Shown here: positions 1-9,011 of the stretch, one piece after another
How the letters are laid out: each line of letters starts with the position of its first letter
Position numbering within the stretch: the first letter of the stretch is position 1
From: Prochlorococcus sp. AG-679-K21
Lineage (GTDB): Bacteria > Cyanobacteriota > Cyanobacteriia > PCC-6307 > Cyanobiaceae
Assembly: GCA_003208885.1 (NCBI GenBank)
Contig: QCUP01000005.1
Span: 1 to 47,870, forward strand
DNA length: 47,870 bases
Direction: 5' to 3'
Position numbers and translations under genes: made by a program
The notes under the pieces: generated by a model
Seen by the model: only the letters and a program-made list of their open reading frames with translations
The model's database searches: none
Told to the model about the DNA's origin: nothing

Positions 1-326
1 TCTTGATCTTTATTTAATAAATTTTCCTTCAATAAAGTCAATAACTCTTCACTATATATAGAGGTAGTATGTGATAATCCTTTATCTATAATTAAATTTT
101 TAGCAACTTTAATTATCTCTGGACTTAATGTCCCCGTAATTGGTCCACTTATTAAGCCTGATTTAACTAAACATTGTTCAAGCCATGCAGGCTGCCAGAC
201 CATCAAAGTAAAAGTATTTGCTCCAGAACTATCTTCATCTTCAGAAATCCATAATTGATTTAAATAATTAGATATTTCTTGATGAGGCAGCTCTAATGGG
301 GTTTGAAGTGTTAATTGAGGTTTCAT
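1..326 (-). CDS. opcA: OpcA, glucose-6-phosphate dehydrogenase assembly protein (N-terminal part)
   Basis: The gene is cut by the left edge of the window. It begins with ATG at 326 (MKPQLTLQTPLELPHQEI...) and about 108 residues are visible. OpcA is the cyanobacterial allosteric partner that activates and assembles the oxidative pentose phosphate enzyme G6PDH. The call rests on its position 7 nt downstream of zwf on the same strand, the conserved cyanobacterial zwf-opcA pair, and on the visible N-terminal sequence (LMVWQPAWLEQCL, then SGPITG), which looks like OpcA. Zwf and OpcA are probably translated from one mRNA. The C-terminal part cannot be assessed. Confidence 0.8.
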   Translation of the reverse strand, partial: MKPQLTLQTPLELPHQEISNYLNQLWISEDEDSSGANTFTLMVWQPAWLEQCLVKSGLISGPITGTLSPEIIKVAKNLIIDKGLSHTTSIYSEELLTLLKENLLNKDQ

Positions 327-333
327 TATAAAG

Positions 334-1857
334 TTAAGGTCTGCGCCAGAAAATATTATCTTTGGAAAGTAATTGATCTGATTCAGGAGGTCCCCAAGTC
401 ATTGATTCGTATTTGTGAATAGGTAACTTCCAAGGAGCATCTTCCATTAATTCTATTAATGGTGTATAAAGTTTCCAAGCAGCTTCAACCTCATCACTTC
501 TTGTGAACAAGGTAGGATCAGAAAGCATGGCATCAGCCAACAACCTTACATAACCTTCATCAGAAGGTTCTCCAAAAGATTCATCATAAGAAAATTCCAT
601 CTCAACTGGCCTTGATTTCATCCCAGAACCAGGTGATTTGACTTCAAATTTAAAAGTAGCTCCTTCATTAGGCTGAATCCTAAGAATAAGCTGATTTGGC
701 GCGGGATTAATTATTGTTGATTCAAACAAATGTACTGGTACATCTTTAAATGTCAATACAATTTCCCCAAGTCTTTTTGGCAGTCTTTTACCTGTTCTTA
801 AGTAGAAAGGAACTCCTTGCCATCTCCAATTATCAATAAATACTTTTGTAGCAATATAGGTTTCTGTTGTACTGTTAAAATTTACTCCGTCTTCATCTCT
901 ATAACCTTGAAGTCTTTTTAAGCTATTTCCTCCTTTTGCGTACTGTCCTCTGATACAACAATTCCAAGGTTCATCCTCATCGGCAAGTTTTGAAGCTTGA
1001 AGAACTTTTGCTTTTTCATTTCTTATTGCCTCAGGTTCAAATTTACCAGGAGGCTCCATTGCAGTAACAGCAAGCATTTGAGTCAAATGATTTTGGAGCA
1101 TATCTCTTAAAGCTCCAGAGCTTTCATAATAACCAGCTCTATCTTCAACCCCAACTGTTTCCGATGATGTTATTTGAACACTTGAAATATAATTTCTATT
1201 CCATATAGGTTCAAAAATAGTATTAGCAAACCTCATAACCAGTATGTTTTGAACAGTCTCTTTTCCTAAATAATGATCTATTCGATATATCTGACTTTCA
1301 TCTGCACAACTTTGAACGATCTTATTTAATTTCTTAGCACTTGAATAGTCTCTTCCAAAGGGTTTTTCAATAACAATTCGACTTTTCTTAGGATCATCTA
1401 GTAATCCAGCAGCCTTTAGAGCCTTACATCCACTTCCATAGAAGTTTGGAGATACTGATAAGTAGAAGGTCTTATTACCATGTGTAGCCTGTAATTTATC
1501 AATTTCATTTAATCTTTTGGAAAGTCTTACAACATGATCTTCTTGCTGCAAATCAACTGGCTCATAGAATAGATAATTTGAAAACTGTTCCCATTCCTTT
1601 TCATTTTCAGATATTTGATCAGCTAACTTAGCTTGCATTTTTTCCTTAAAATCTTGATCACTCCAAGGCCTTCTTGCACATCCAACTATAGCGAATTCAC
1701 TAGGTATCCTTCTTTGCAAATAGAGTTCAAATAAGGCAGGTATAAGTTTCCTGTGGGTAAGATCTCCACTAGCTCCGAATATTATTAGGCATTGTGGAGA
1801 TATTACTCTTTCTTGTCGCAAACCTAATCTAAGAGGATTACTTAAGGTTGAGGGCAT
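334..1857 (-). CDS. zwf: Glucose-6-phosphate 1-dehydrogenase
   Basis: Oxidises glucose-6-phosphate to 6-phosphogluconolactone with NADP+, the entry step of the oxidative pentose phosphate pathway that supplies NADPH at night in cyanobacteria. The 507 aa match the usual family length. The Rossmann motif GASGDLT is at residues 28-34, EKPFG at 164-168, and the catalytic signature RIDHYLGKE with the active-site His at 192-200. It starts with ATG at 1857, 112 nt after the petH stop, so it may have its own promoter in that gap. opcA follows directly. Nothing is truncated. The pathway is known to be clock-controlled in cyanobacteria, and sasA lies 2 kb away, but control of this copy is inferred. Confidence 0.97.
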   Translation of the reverse strand: MPSTLSNPLRLGLRQERVISPQCLIIFGASGDLTHRKLIPALFELYLQRRIPSEFAIVGCARRPWSDQDFKEKMQAKLADQISENEKEWEQFSNYLFYEPVDLQQEDHVVRLSKRLNEIDKLQATHGNKTFYLSVSPNFYGSGCKALKAAGLLDDPKKSRIVIEKPFGRDYSSAKKLNKIVQSCADESQIYRIDHYLGKETVQNILVMRFANTIFEPIWNRNYISSVQITSSETVGVEDRAGYYESSGALRDMLQNHLTQMLAVTAMEPPGKFEPEAIRNEKAKVLQASKLADEDEPWNCCIRGQYAKGGNSLKRLQGYRDEDGVNFNSTTETYIATKVFIDNWRWQGVPFYLRTGKRLPKRLGEIVLTFKDVPVHLFESTIINPAPNQLILRIQPNEGATFKFEVKSPGSGMKSRPVEMEFSYDESFGEPSDEGYVRLLADAMLSDPTLFTRSDEVEAAWKLYTPLIELMEDAPWKLPIHKYESMTWGPPESDQLLSKDNIFWRRP

Positions 1858-1925
1858 ATTTTTTATAAGTCTTATATAGATAAAATCGTCTTTTTTTGGC
1901 TAATTAGCTACATTTTGTGTCTAAA

Positions 1926-1963
1926 CCAAAAAAGTCTTTTAGTTATTTAAAAAAACTTTTTAG
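1926..1963 (-). terminator. Possible factor-independent terminator of petH
   Basis: Just after the petH stop the minus strand reads AAAAAGT (1961-1955) and then ACTTTTT (1935-1929), which can pair as a 7-bp stem followed by a T-run. The stem is A/T-rich, so it is weak. It could simply be AT-rich spacer. Confidence 0.3.
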
Positions 1964-1969
1964 AAAAAT

Positions 1970-3119
<1,150 letters not shown>

Positions 3120-3248
3120 ATTATCAATTTGTATCTTAAATTGTATGTGTTTTATAAAAATAGTTACGTTTTGAGATCGGAATATTTAATTATAAATCTT
3201 TCCATTTTTCAATTTTTATAAATTTTGTCGGTATAGTTACACAGGAAT

Positions 3249-3271
3249 AATTTTTTATTTAATAAAAAATT
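3249..3271 (+). promoter_or_regulatory. AT-only hairpin between a Shine-Dalgarno-like AGGAA and the SRPBCC gene start
   Basis: A perfect 10-bp inverted repeat (AATTTTTTAT, 3-nt loop, ATAAAAAATT) occupies 3249-3271. AGGAA lies at 3243-3247 and the ATG at 3277. Unfolded, the spacing is too long for initiation. With the hairpin folded, AGGAA would lie about 6 nt from the ATG. The stem has no G or C, so stability is doubtful. Confidence 0.3.
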
Positions 3272-3276
3272 CATCT

Positions 3277-3813
3277 ATGAATAACTCTCAGAGATCAGTA
3301 ACTCATTCTGAAAATAATGATTACAGAACAATTGAGCAGACAATGGAAAAGCTCTCTGGAGGGACAAGACGGCTTGCTGCTCAATTAACTACTTCTGCGA
3401 CTTTCGACTCTCTATGGAATGTTCTTACTGATTATGACCGACTAAATCTCTATATCCCAAATTTGTTATCTAGTAGGAAAATTTATGAAAATAATAATAA
3501 TGTTCATCTAAAACAAGTTGGCGCTCAAGATTTCCTTGGAATGAAATTTTCAGCGGAAGTTACTATTGATTTATTCGAAGAGAAAGAACTTGGTTTATTA
3601 AGATTTAGTTTAATAAAAGGAGATTTCAGAAAATTTGAAGGAAGCTGGAAAATTCAAACTATAAAAGAGACTTCAAAAAACTCCTTAATTTATGATCTTA
3701 CGGTTCAGGGTTGTCAATGGATGCCAATTGGAATGATAGAGAAAAGGTTAAAGAAAGACCTTTCTGAAAATTTGATTGCAGTAGATAAGCAAGCAAAAGT
3801 TTCGATAAAATAA
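3277..3813 (+). CDS. SRPBCC/START-like lipid-binding protein (polyketide cyclase / COQ10 family)
   Basis: A 178-aa protein with the pattern of the SRPBCC ligand-binding fold. About 45 polar residues come first, then a helix and strand segment (FDSLWNVLTDYDRLNLYIPN), beta strands (VGAQDFLGMKFSAEVTIDL, RKFEGSWKIQ), and a long C-terminal helix with a basic run (MIEKRLKKDLSENLIAVDKQ). Members of this family bind lipids, quinones or other hydrophobic ligands. The ligand here is unknown. No signal peptide is seen, so it is probably cytosolic or peripheral on membranes. It is transcribed alone, divergent from petH and convergent with tRNA-Glu. The ATG at 3277 is the only good start. Confidence 0.8.
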   Translation: MNNSQRSVTHSENNDYRTIEQTMEKLSGGTRRLAAQLTTSATFDSLWNVLTDYDRLNLYIPNLLSSRKIYENNNNVHLKQVGAQDFLGMKFSAEVTIDLFEEKELGLLRFSLIKGDFRKFEGSWKIQTIKETSKNSLIYDLTVQGCQWMPIGMIEKRLKKDLSENLIAVDKQAKVSIK

Positions 3814-3841
3814 TTAATTAAAATTTTAAAAAATTAATTAA
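3814..3841. terminator. Possible bidirectional AT-rich terminator between the SRPBCC gene and tRNA-Glu
   Basis: The 28 bases between the two convergent genes form most of a near-palindrome, with TAATTAATT and AATTAATTA arms around an AAAATTTTAAAA loop. There is no GC in the stem, so this is a weak candidate. Confidence 0.25.
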
Positions 3842-3914
3842 TAGCCCCAAGGGGATTCGAACCCCTGTCGCCTCCGTGAAAGGGAGGTGTCCTAGGCCTC
3901 TAGACGATGGGGCC
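3842..3914 (-). tRNA. trnE: tRNA-Glu (anticodon UUC)
   Basis: A 73-nt cloverleaf on the minus strand. The acceptor stem is GGCCCCA/TGGGGCT with a G1:U72 wobble and A73 discriminator. The anticodon loop CTTTCAC carries TTC, and the T arm is AGGGG-TTCGAAT-CCCCT. CCA is not encoded. In cyanobacteria this tRNA serves translation and is also the substrate of glutamyl-tRNA reductase, the first committed step of chlorophyll and haem synthesis. G1:U72 is also seen in chloroplast tRNA-Glu. The T-stem pair 53:61 is G:C here, whereas chloroplast tRNA-Glu has A:U. Confidence 0.97.
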
Positions 3915-3955
3915 AAGGAAATAGCTTAATAGCTTATAAAAAATTAGGAGTAAAG

Positions 3956-5074
3956 CTATCCTTTCGTCAAGTGTTGTTGATCTTTATTTTGGCCTTGCCA
4001 CACTGGAACTGTGAAATGAAAGCATGAACCTTCATCAACTTCTGATACAACCCATATTCTTCCTCCATGTACTTCAACAATTCGTCTGCAAACAGATAGG
4101 CCAATACCAAATCCTGATGTCCCTTGAGATGTCTGTGGTAGCCTGACTCTATCAAGAAATATTCTTTTTTGTTCACTTATTGGAATTCCAGCTCCTTTGT
4201 CACAAATCGTTATTTCTACCCATTGATTTGTTTTATGAATCATTGTGATCTTGATTGTTCCAGAATCTTCTGAAAATTTAAGGGCATTTTCGATTAAATT
4301 TAAAAATACCTGTCTCATTCTTCTTTGATCTGCAAATACCCTTGGGAGATCCGATGGTATATCAGTATCAATTTCTATCTTCCTTAATCTCCAAAACTTT
4401 TCTAATTCAAGGATTGCCTCAGCACTTATGTTTCCTAAATCAATTTTTTGTGGATTAAAAAGGGCTTCCCATTGCGTTGTTCCAACCTCAAGAAGATCTT
4501 GAGATAAGAGTTCAATTTCTTCTAAACGTCGTCTAATAACGTCTTGCAATTTTTTTATATCAATTTGTCCTAGTTTTTGACTTTGTATAGCAAGAGTTGC
4601 TGCAGTTAGTGGCGTTCTCAATTCATGTGCAACCATTCTTAGTAGTCTTTCTTGTGATTCGATTCTTTTAGTAAGTGTCTCATTTTCTTGTCTAAGGACC
4701 AATAATTCATCCTCAAGAAGAAACTCTTTTTGTGTCCTAATTGAATCTATTTTTGAAGGTTGAAGATTAATACCTAAATTTTTTGTAACCCCTTCCTGTT
4801 TCCATCTAGGTAACCAAGTTTGTAACTGAACAAAAATATTACTTCCTGCAAATATTTGCTTAGGTGCTGGTGAAACTTTTATAAGAGCTGGGATAGCAAC
4901 TAATCTATGCAGCTCAAGTAGTTCAGGTTGTTCCGTTGGTTCAGAAATCTGAAGAGAAATCTCAAACTCGCAGTCATCAGATTCTAAATAAGATAATAAT
5001 GATTTAAGATCACCACTAGAAAGATGATTTCTAGCGGCTACTAATATTAGTTTTAATTCTTTTTTTTCATTCAA
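3956..5074 (-). CDS. sasA: SasA, circadian clock output histidine kinase
   Basis: SasA reads the phosphorylation state of KaiC and passes phosphate to the master regulator RpaA. The protein has an N-terminal KaiB-like thioredoxin fold ([15 protein letters not shown] to about TWLPRW, first 90 residues), a coiled linker ([21 protein letters not shown]), the H-box [11 protein letters not shown] with the phospho-His at about residue 150, and ATPase boxes [15 protein letters not shown] and GFGIGL. I prefer the TTG at 5074 (372 aa), because the KaiB-like fold starts directly after it. A GTG at 5119 would add 15 residues with no evident role. There is no good Shine-Dalgarno for either. The cognate RpaA is not in this window; the regulator at 43.1 kb lacks a phosphoacceptor Asp. 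Confidence 0.93.
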   Translation of the reverse strand: MNEKKELKLILVAARNHLSSGDLKSLLSYLESDDCEFEISLQISEPTEQPELLELHRLVAIPALIKVSPAPKQIFAGSNIFVQLQTWLPRWKQEGVTKNLGINLQPSKIDSIRTQKEFLLEDELLVLRQENETLTKRIESQERLLRMVAHELRTPLTAATLAIQSQKLGQIDIKKLQDVIRRRLEEIELLSQDLLEVGTTQWEALFNPQKIDLGNISAEAILELEKFWRLRKIEIDTDIPSDLPRVFADQRRMRQVFLNLIENALKFSEDSGTIKITMIHKTNQWVEITICDKGAGIPISEQKRIFLDRVRLPQTSQGTSGFGIGLSVCRRIVEVHGGRIWVVSEVDEGSCFHFTVPVWQGQNKDQQHLTKG

Positions 5075-5179
5075 ACCATTTGCCCAGAAGTTTTGATAAG
5101 CTTTTTTGCTTATAAACACATTAAGATATTTATATTTATTTTACAGTTAAGCTATCAAATAAATAAACGATATTTATAA

Positions 5180-5722
5180 ATGGTTGTTAATAATCAAATC
5201 AATAACTTAAATTACGGGGAATATAACTCCCCTGAAATTAGCATAGATAGTAATTTAAAAAGATGGTTCTCTCGTAACATTGGGCTTTGGAAATCCAATA
5301 GGACATATTATCTAGAAAAGGAAAGGAAAACTTATAACCTTTGTATGTACATAAATATTGAGTCTCTTGAAAATAAAAAAGAATGGGAATCTCATTATAA
5401 ATTTACTTGGTATCCAGAGAAGAAATATAGTTTTTTTGATGAACATCCAAAATATAGAGAAAAAGGCGAAATGCAAGCATTTATAAAGAACCACCAATTA
5501 ATAAGAGAAAAATTTTATTTAAGTGATCAGGATGGAATATCTAATATTAAACAAGTTGATGAACATGAGATGATTTTCGAATCGTCTTATGAAGACTGGT
5601 ATATCCTTGAGCACACAAGACTTATTGACGGAGATAACTATAGATACAGGGTTATATATTCATGGAATAAAGATAAACTTAAAATAGTAGAAAATCATCA
5701 TGAAATAAAAATTATTACATAA
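5180..5722 (+). CDS. Uncharacterised protein, possibly a CpcS/CpeS-like beta-barrel
   Basis: A soluble 180-aa protein rich in aromatic and charged residues (Trp, Tyr, Lys, Glu), with no signal peptide or membrane segment. The motif IGLWKSNRTYYL near residue 35 followed by alternating strand-like segments (SHYKFTWYP, EMIFESSYEDWYILEHTR, NYRYRVIYSW, KLKIVENHHEIKI) resembles the lipocalin-like fold of CpcS/CpeS bilin lyases, which attach chromophores to phycobiliproteins. The match is by eye and weak. High-light Prochlorococcus keeps only remnants of phycoerythrin genes, so a different bilin- or lipid-binding role is possible. It is divergent from sasA across a short AT-rich spacer, and starts with ATG at 5180. 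Confidence 0.6.
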   Translation: MVVNNQINNLNYGEYNSPEISIDSNLKRWFSRNIGLWKSNRTYYLEKERKTYNLCMYINIESLENKKEWESHYKFTWYPEKKYSFFDEHPKYREKGEMQAFIKNHQLIREKFYLSDQDGISNIKQVDEHEMIFESSYEDWYILEHTRLIDGDNYRYRVIYSWNKDKLKIVENHHEIKIIT

Positions 5723-5790
5723 ATTCTATTGGCTAATTAAATTTAAAAATAAAAAATGTTATCTTTAAAAAGTAAATAAAAAATTAATTA

Positions 5791-6219
5791 ATGTTTATAA
5801 ATTTGAATCCAAAAAGATTTTTAAAAATTTTAAGTCTTCCTATATTTTTATATTTAATTTTTTTTGACAAAACAATATTAAATCAAGAAATAAAAGCCAA
5901 TAAAAAATTACAAGCAGCTACCGAACAAGATTTATATTTATATAAAGGTATGGGAGCTTCATATCTTTGCATAGCATCAAAAGCTGGTATTGAATTTCCC
6001 AAAGCTTTAGGGGTAGCTACTGCTACATATGTACAAGTAGTAGAGGGTAAACATGGAGGGGAAGTTAAAGAATTAGGGGATAAGAAATTAGAAAGAGACA
6101 AATTATTTGCCGGTGCAGAATTTCAAATAGTTACTACAGCTATGCAATATTGTCCTGATAGCGTACCAAAAGAAGTTACTAAAAAAGTTAACAAAATAAT
6201 AAAAGAAAATAAAAAATAA
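5791..6219 (+). CDS. Secreted or membrane-anchored protein of unknown function
   Basis: 142 aa. Residues 1-36 look like a signal peptide or signal anchor: positive start (NPKRFLK), hydrophobic core ILSLPIFLYLIFF, then a possible cleavage near EIKANKK. The mature part is small and mixed helical, with two Cys (in YLCIASKAG and QYCPDS) that could form a disulfide in an oxidising compartment, and a Lys-rich C-terminus. I do not recognise a characterised family, though it looks like a conserved picocyanobacterial type. It follows the 180-aa gene by 68 nt and ends only 5 nt from the end of convergent prs. Confidence 0.75.
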   Translation: MFINLNPKRFLKILSLPIFLYLIFFDKTILNQEIKANKKLQAATEQDLYLYKGMGASYLCIASKAGIEFPKALGVATATYVQVVEGKHGGEVKELGDKKLERDKLFAGAEFQIVTTAMQYCPDSVPKEVTKKVNKIIKENKK

Positions 6220-6224
6220 ATTTA

Positions 6225-7220
6225 TTATCTAAACATAGAGCTAACCGAACTTTCTTCATGAATCCTCCATATTGCCTCTCCCAACATATTTGCAACAGAA
6301 AGCACTTCTAACTGAGGGAAGTTTTGATTATCAATTACTGGAATACTGTTAGTAACTATAACTTGTTCAAATAAATCTTTTGAACTTAATCTTTCATATG
6401 AAGGTGGAGAGAAAACTGCATGAGAAGCACATGCAAAAATTCTCTGTGCGCCTTCTTTTTTTAACAAATTTGCACCTGAACAAATAGTACCCCCAGTATC
6501 AATCATGTCATCTATAAGAATAGCCGTTTTCCCTTTAACTTCTCCAATAACGGTCAAACTCTCTGCAATATTATGAGAAGATCTTCTCTTGTCAATAATT
6601 GCTAATGGAGCATCATTCATTAATTTGGCAAATGCTCTTGCTCTTGCAACTCCGCCCACATCAGGAGATACAACTACAACTTCTTCCAACTTTAAAGATT
6701 CAAGATAATCAATTAATACAGGAGAGCCATATATATGATCGCAAGGAATATCAAAATATCCTTGTATTTGGGCTGAATGTAAATCCATTGCAAGAACCCT
6801 ATCTACACCAGATTTTTCAAGTAAATTTGCAGTAAGCTTAGCTGTAATTGACTCTCTTCCTGAAGTTTTCCTGTCCGCCCTTGCATATCCAAAATATGGA
6901 ATAACAGCTGTAATTTGTCTAGCTGAAGCTCTTTTACAAGCATCAACCATTATCATCAACTCCATTAAACTATCGTTCACAGGAGCGCATGTAGGTTGGA
7001 TAAGAAATACATCACAACCTCTTATAGATTGTTGTATTTGAACATACAGTTCCCCATCGGCAAATCTTTTAGATACTAAGGGAACATTTTCAATTCCTAA
7101 ATATGATGCGATTTCTTCAGCTAATTTAGGGTTGGAGGTTCCACTGACTAACCTAAGCCGACTATTAGTTAGATTAAAAGTTGATCCTTCGTTCTCTACT
7201 GCCGTGATAGAACTAGTCAC
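6225..7220 (-). CDS. prs: Ribose-phosphate pyrophosphokinase (PRPP synthetase)
   Basis: Makes phosphoribosyl pyrophosphate from ribose-5-phosphate and ATP for purine, pyrimidine, NAD, His and Trp synthesis. Of 331 aa, recognisable motifs are FADGELYVQI, the ATP loop FGYARADRK, the metal-binding DLHSAQIQGYFDIP, the flexible-loop region VVVSPDVGGVARARAFA, and the PRPP-binding ILIDDMIDTGGTICSGA. The start is GTG at 7220 (MTSSITAVEN). No ATG is available between the upstream in-frame stop and conserved sequence. It is divergent from malQ across the longest gene-free spacer of the window (about 255 bases). That spacer is very AT-rich and shows only a 7-bp inverted repeat at 7378-7400. Confidence 0.97.
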   Translation of the reverse strand: MTSSITAVENEGSTFNLTNSRLRLVSGTSNPKLAEEIASYLGIENVPLVSKRFADGELYVQIQQSIRGCDVFLIQPTCAPVNDSLMELMIMVDACKRASARQITAVIPYFGYARADRKTSGRESITAKLTANLLEKSGVDRVLAMDLHSAQIQGYFDIPCDHIYGSPVLIDYLESLKLEEVVVVSPDVGGVARARAFAKLMNDAPLAIIDKRRSSHNIAESLTVIGEVKGKTAILIDDMIDTGGTICSGANLLKKEGAQRIFACASHAVFSPPSYERLSSKDLFEQVIVTNSIPVIDNQNFPQLEVLSVANMLGEAIWRIHEESSVSSMFR

Positions 7221-7476
7221 GAAATTAGCTTTAAAAAATATATTAATATCGTAGTACCTAATATCAATTTCGCAAAAATTAATTTATTTATTTATATTTA
7301 ATATTAATAAGTCCTAAGTTTGAATAAAATTTTTCAGAAATATATAATTTTAAAATTTATAGGCAAACCATATGAAACATCTAAATTTATTTGTTAGATG
7401 ATATATATTTAACTATTGTAAAGCTTAAATAATAATCGATAACGAATTATAAAAAATAAAATTTTACTTTAAATTG

Positions 7477-8997
7477 ATGAGTTTAAAATCAGTTCTTAAA
7501 AAAAAATCATTAGGCATACTTGTTCATCCTTCATGCCTCCCTGGAGGTAGTTACTGCGGGACCTTTGGAGAAGGGGCTAAAGACTGGATTAAGAAGCTCC
7601 GTAAGCATAATATTAATTACTGGCAATTCTTACCTCTTACTCCAACAGATTCAACTGGCTCTCCATATAGTTCTCCATCCAGTTTTGCTTTAAATCCTTG
7701 GTTTCTTGATATAAACAAATTAATAGAAAAAAAATTTATCATTTCATTTAATAATAAGGATTTAAAATCTATTAATCAGCACGAACCTCATTTTGATTTT
7801 GATTTTGCAAATAATTTATCGAAAGAATTAGGGGAATATCTTTTAGATGATTGGGAATCTCAATCTGAAGAGAGAAAAACTGATTTTTATTTATGGAATA
7901 AAAAAAATAGTTGGGTTGAAAATTATTCAATATTTATGGTCATAAGAGAGGAATTCAATATGCTGCCTTGGTGGGAGTGGCCATTGGAGTTTAAACAAAA
8001 GAAAAACGAATTTATAAAAAAATGGATAAAGGACAAAAAAAATGAAATCCTTAAAACAAAATTAATACAATGGCATCTTGACAAACAATGGATGGAAATC
8101 AAAGTCTTTGCCAAAACCAACGGAATTACACTTATAGGTGATTTACCTTTTTATGTTTCAAGAGACAGTGCAGATGTATGGAATAACAAATCACTATTTT
8201 CAATCTCTCAAAATGGAGATTTACTTTTTCAAAGTGGAGTTCCGCCTGATTATTTCTCATCAACAGGACAATTATGGGGGACTCCAACTTACTATTGGGC
8301 TAAGCACAAAAGAACAGCTTTTAAGTGGTGGAGAAAAAGATTTAAAAGACAATTTGAACTTGTTGATATTTTAAGACTTGATCATTTTAGAGCGTTAGCT
8401 GGATATTGGAGAGTTGATGGCAATGCCAAAAATGCCATTAATGGGACTTGGATTAATTCCCCTGGTAAAGAACTATTAAATATTTTAAAAAAAGATTTAA
8501 AATCTGATTATCTGCCTATCATTGCTGAGGATTTAGGAGTAATAACCAAAGACGTAGAACTTTTAAGAGATAATTATGAACTGCCTGGTATGAAGATTTT
8601 GCAATTTGCATTCGACGGGAATGAAAACAACCCTTATCTACCTAAAAATATCGAAAAAGAGAACTGGGTTGTTTATACAGGAACTCACGATAACGCTACT
8701 ACCACTTCGTGGTGGGACTATTTAAATAGTAATATTAAAAACCATATTAAAGATAACTATAAATACTCAAATGACCCCTCCTGGAATTTAATAGAAATTG
8801 GCATGAGAACAAAAGCAAACCTTTTCATCTCTCCAATACAAGACATTTTATCTTTGGATGACTCAAGTAGATTAAATACTCCAGGAACAATTACTAACAA
8901 TTGGAAATGGAAATTAAATCAAACTCTTGACGAGATAGATATGAATTTACAAAAATATAGTGAACTTGGAAATAATTATGGGAGAGTGGGTAATTAG
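7477..8997 (+). CDS. malQ: 4-alpha-glucanotransferase (amylomaltase), GH77
   Basis: Transfers alpha-1,4-glucan segments during glycogen or maltodextrin breakdown, feeding hexose phosphates to night-time metabolism. About 506 aa, the normal size for bacterial MalQ. GH77 landmarks: LPLTPTDSTGSPYSS near the N-terminus, GDLPFYVSRDSADVW, the nucleophile region ILRLDHFRALAGYW, the acid/base region IIAEDLG, and YTGTHDNATTTSWW. I chose ATG at 7477; the TTG directly before it at 7474 is in frame but less likely. It is monocistronic and ends 14 nt from a convergent gene. Confidence 0.96.
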   Translation: MSLKSVLKKKSLGILVHPSCLPGGSYCGTFGEGAKDWIKKLRKHNINYWQFLPLTPTDSTGSPYSSPSSFALNPWFLDINKLIEKKFIISFNNKDLKSINQHEPHFDFDFANNLSKELGEYLLDDWESQSEERKTDFYLWNKKNSWVENYSIFMVIREEFNMLPWWEWPLEFKQKKNEFIKKWIKDKKNEILKTKLIQWHLDKQWMEIKVFAKTNGITLIGDLPFYVSRDSADVWNNKSLFSISQNGDLLFQSGVPPDYFSSTGQLWGTPTYYWAKHKRTAFKWWRKRFKRQFELVDILRLDHFRALAGYWRVDGNAKNAINGTWINSPGKELLNILKKDLKSDYLPIIAEDLGVITKDVELLRDNYELPGMKILQFAFDGNENNPYLPKNIEKENWVVYTGTHDNATTTSWWDYLNSNIKNHIKDNYKYSNDPSWNLIEIGMRTKANLFISPIQDILSLDDSSRLNTPGTITNNWKWKLNQTLDEIDMNLQKYSELGNNYGRVGN

Positions 8998-9011
8998 ATA
9001 TCCAGATATTT

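Noticed and set aside
3134-3170. Possible NtcA site (GTA-N8-TAT) upstream of petH
   Set aside because: It does not match GTA-N8-TAC fully and no -10 box sits at the proper distance.
3915-3969. TTGACG as a -35 box for tRNA-Glu
   Set aside because: The nearest -10-like sequence (TATAAG) is about 26 nt away, far outside the working range, and TTGACG is part of the sasA C-terminal codons.
7378-7400. 7-bp inverted repeat CATCTAA/TTAGATG in the prs-malQ spacer
   Set aside because: Short stem, no T-run, no clear relation to a promoter; such repeats are expected by chance in DNA this AT-rich. A tiny 9-codon frame overlapping it was also dismissed.
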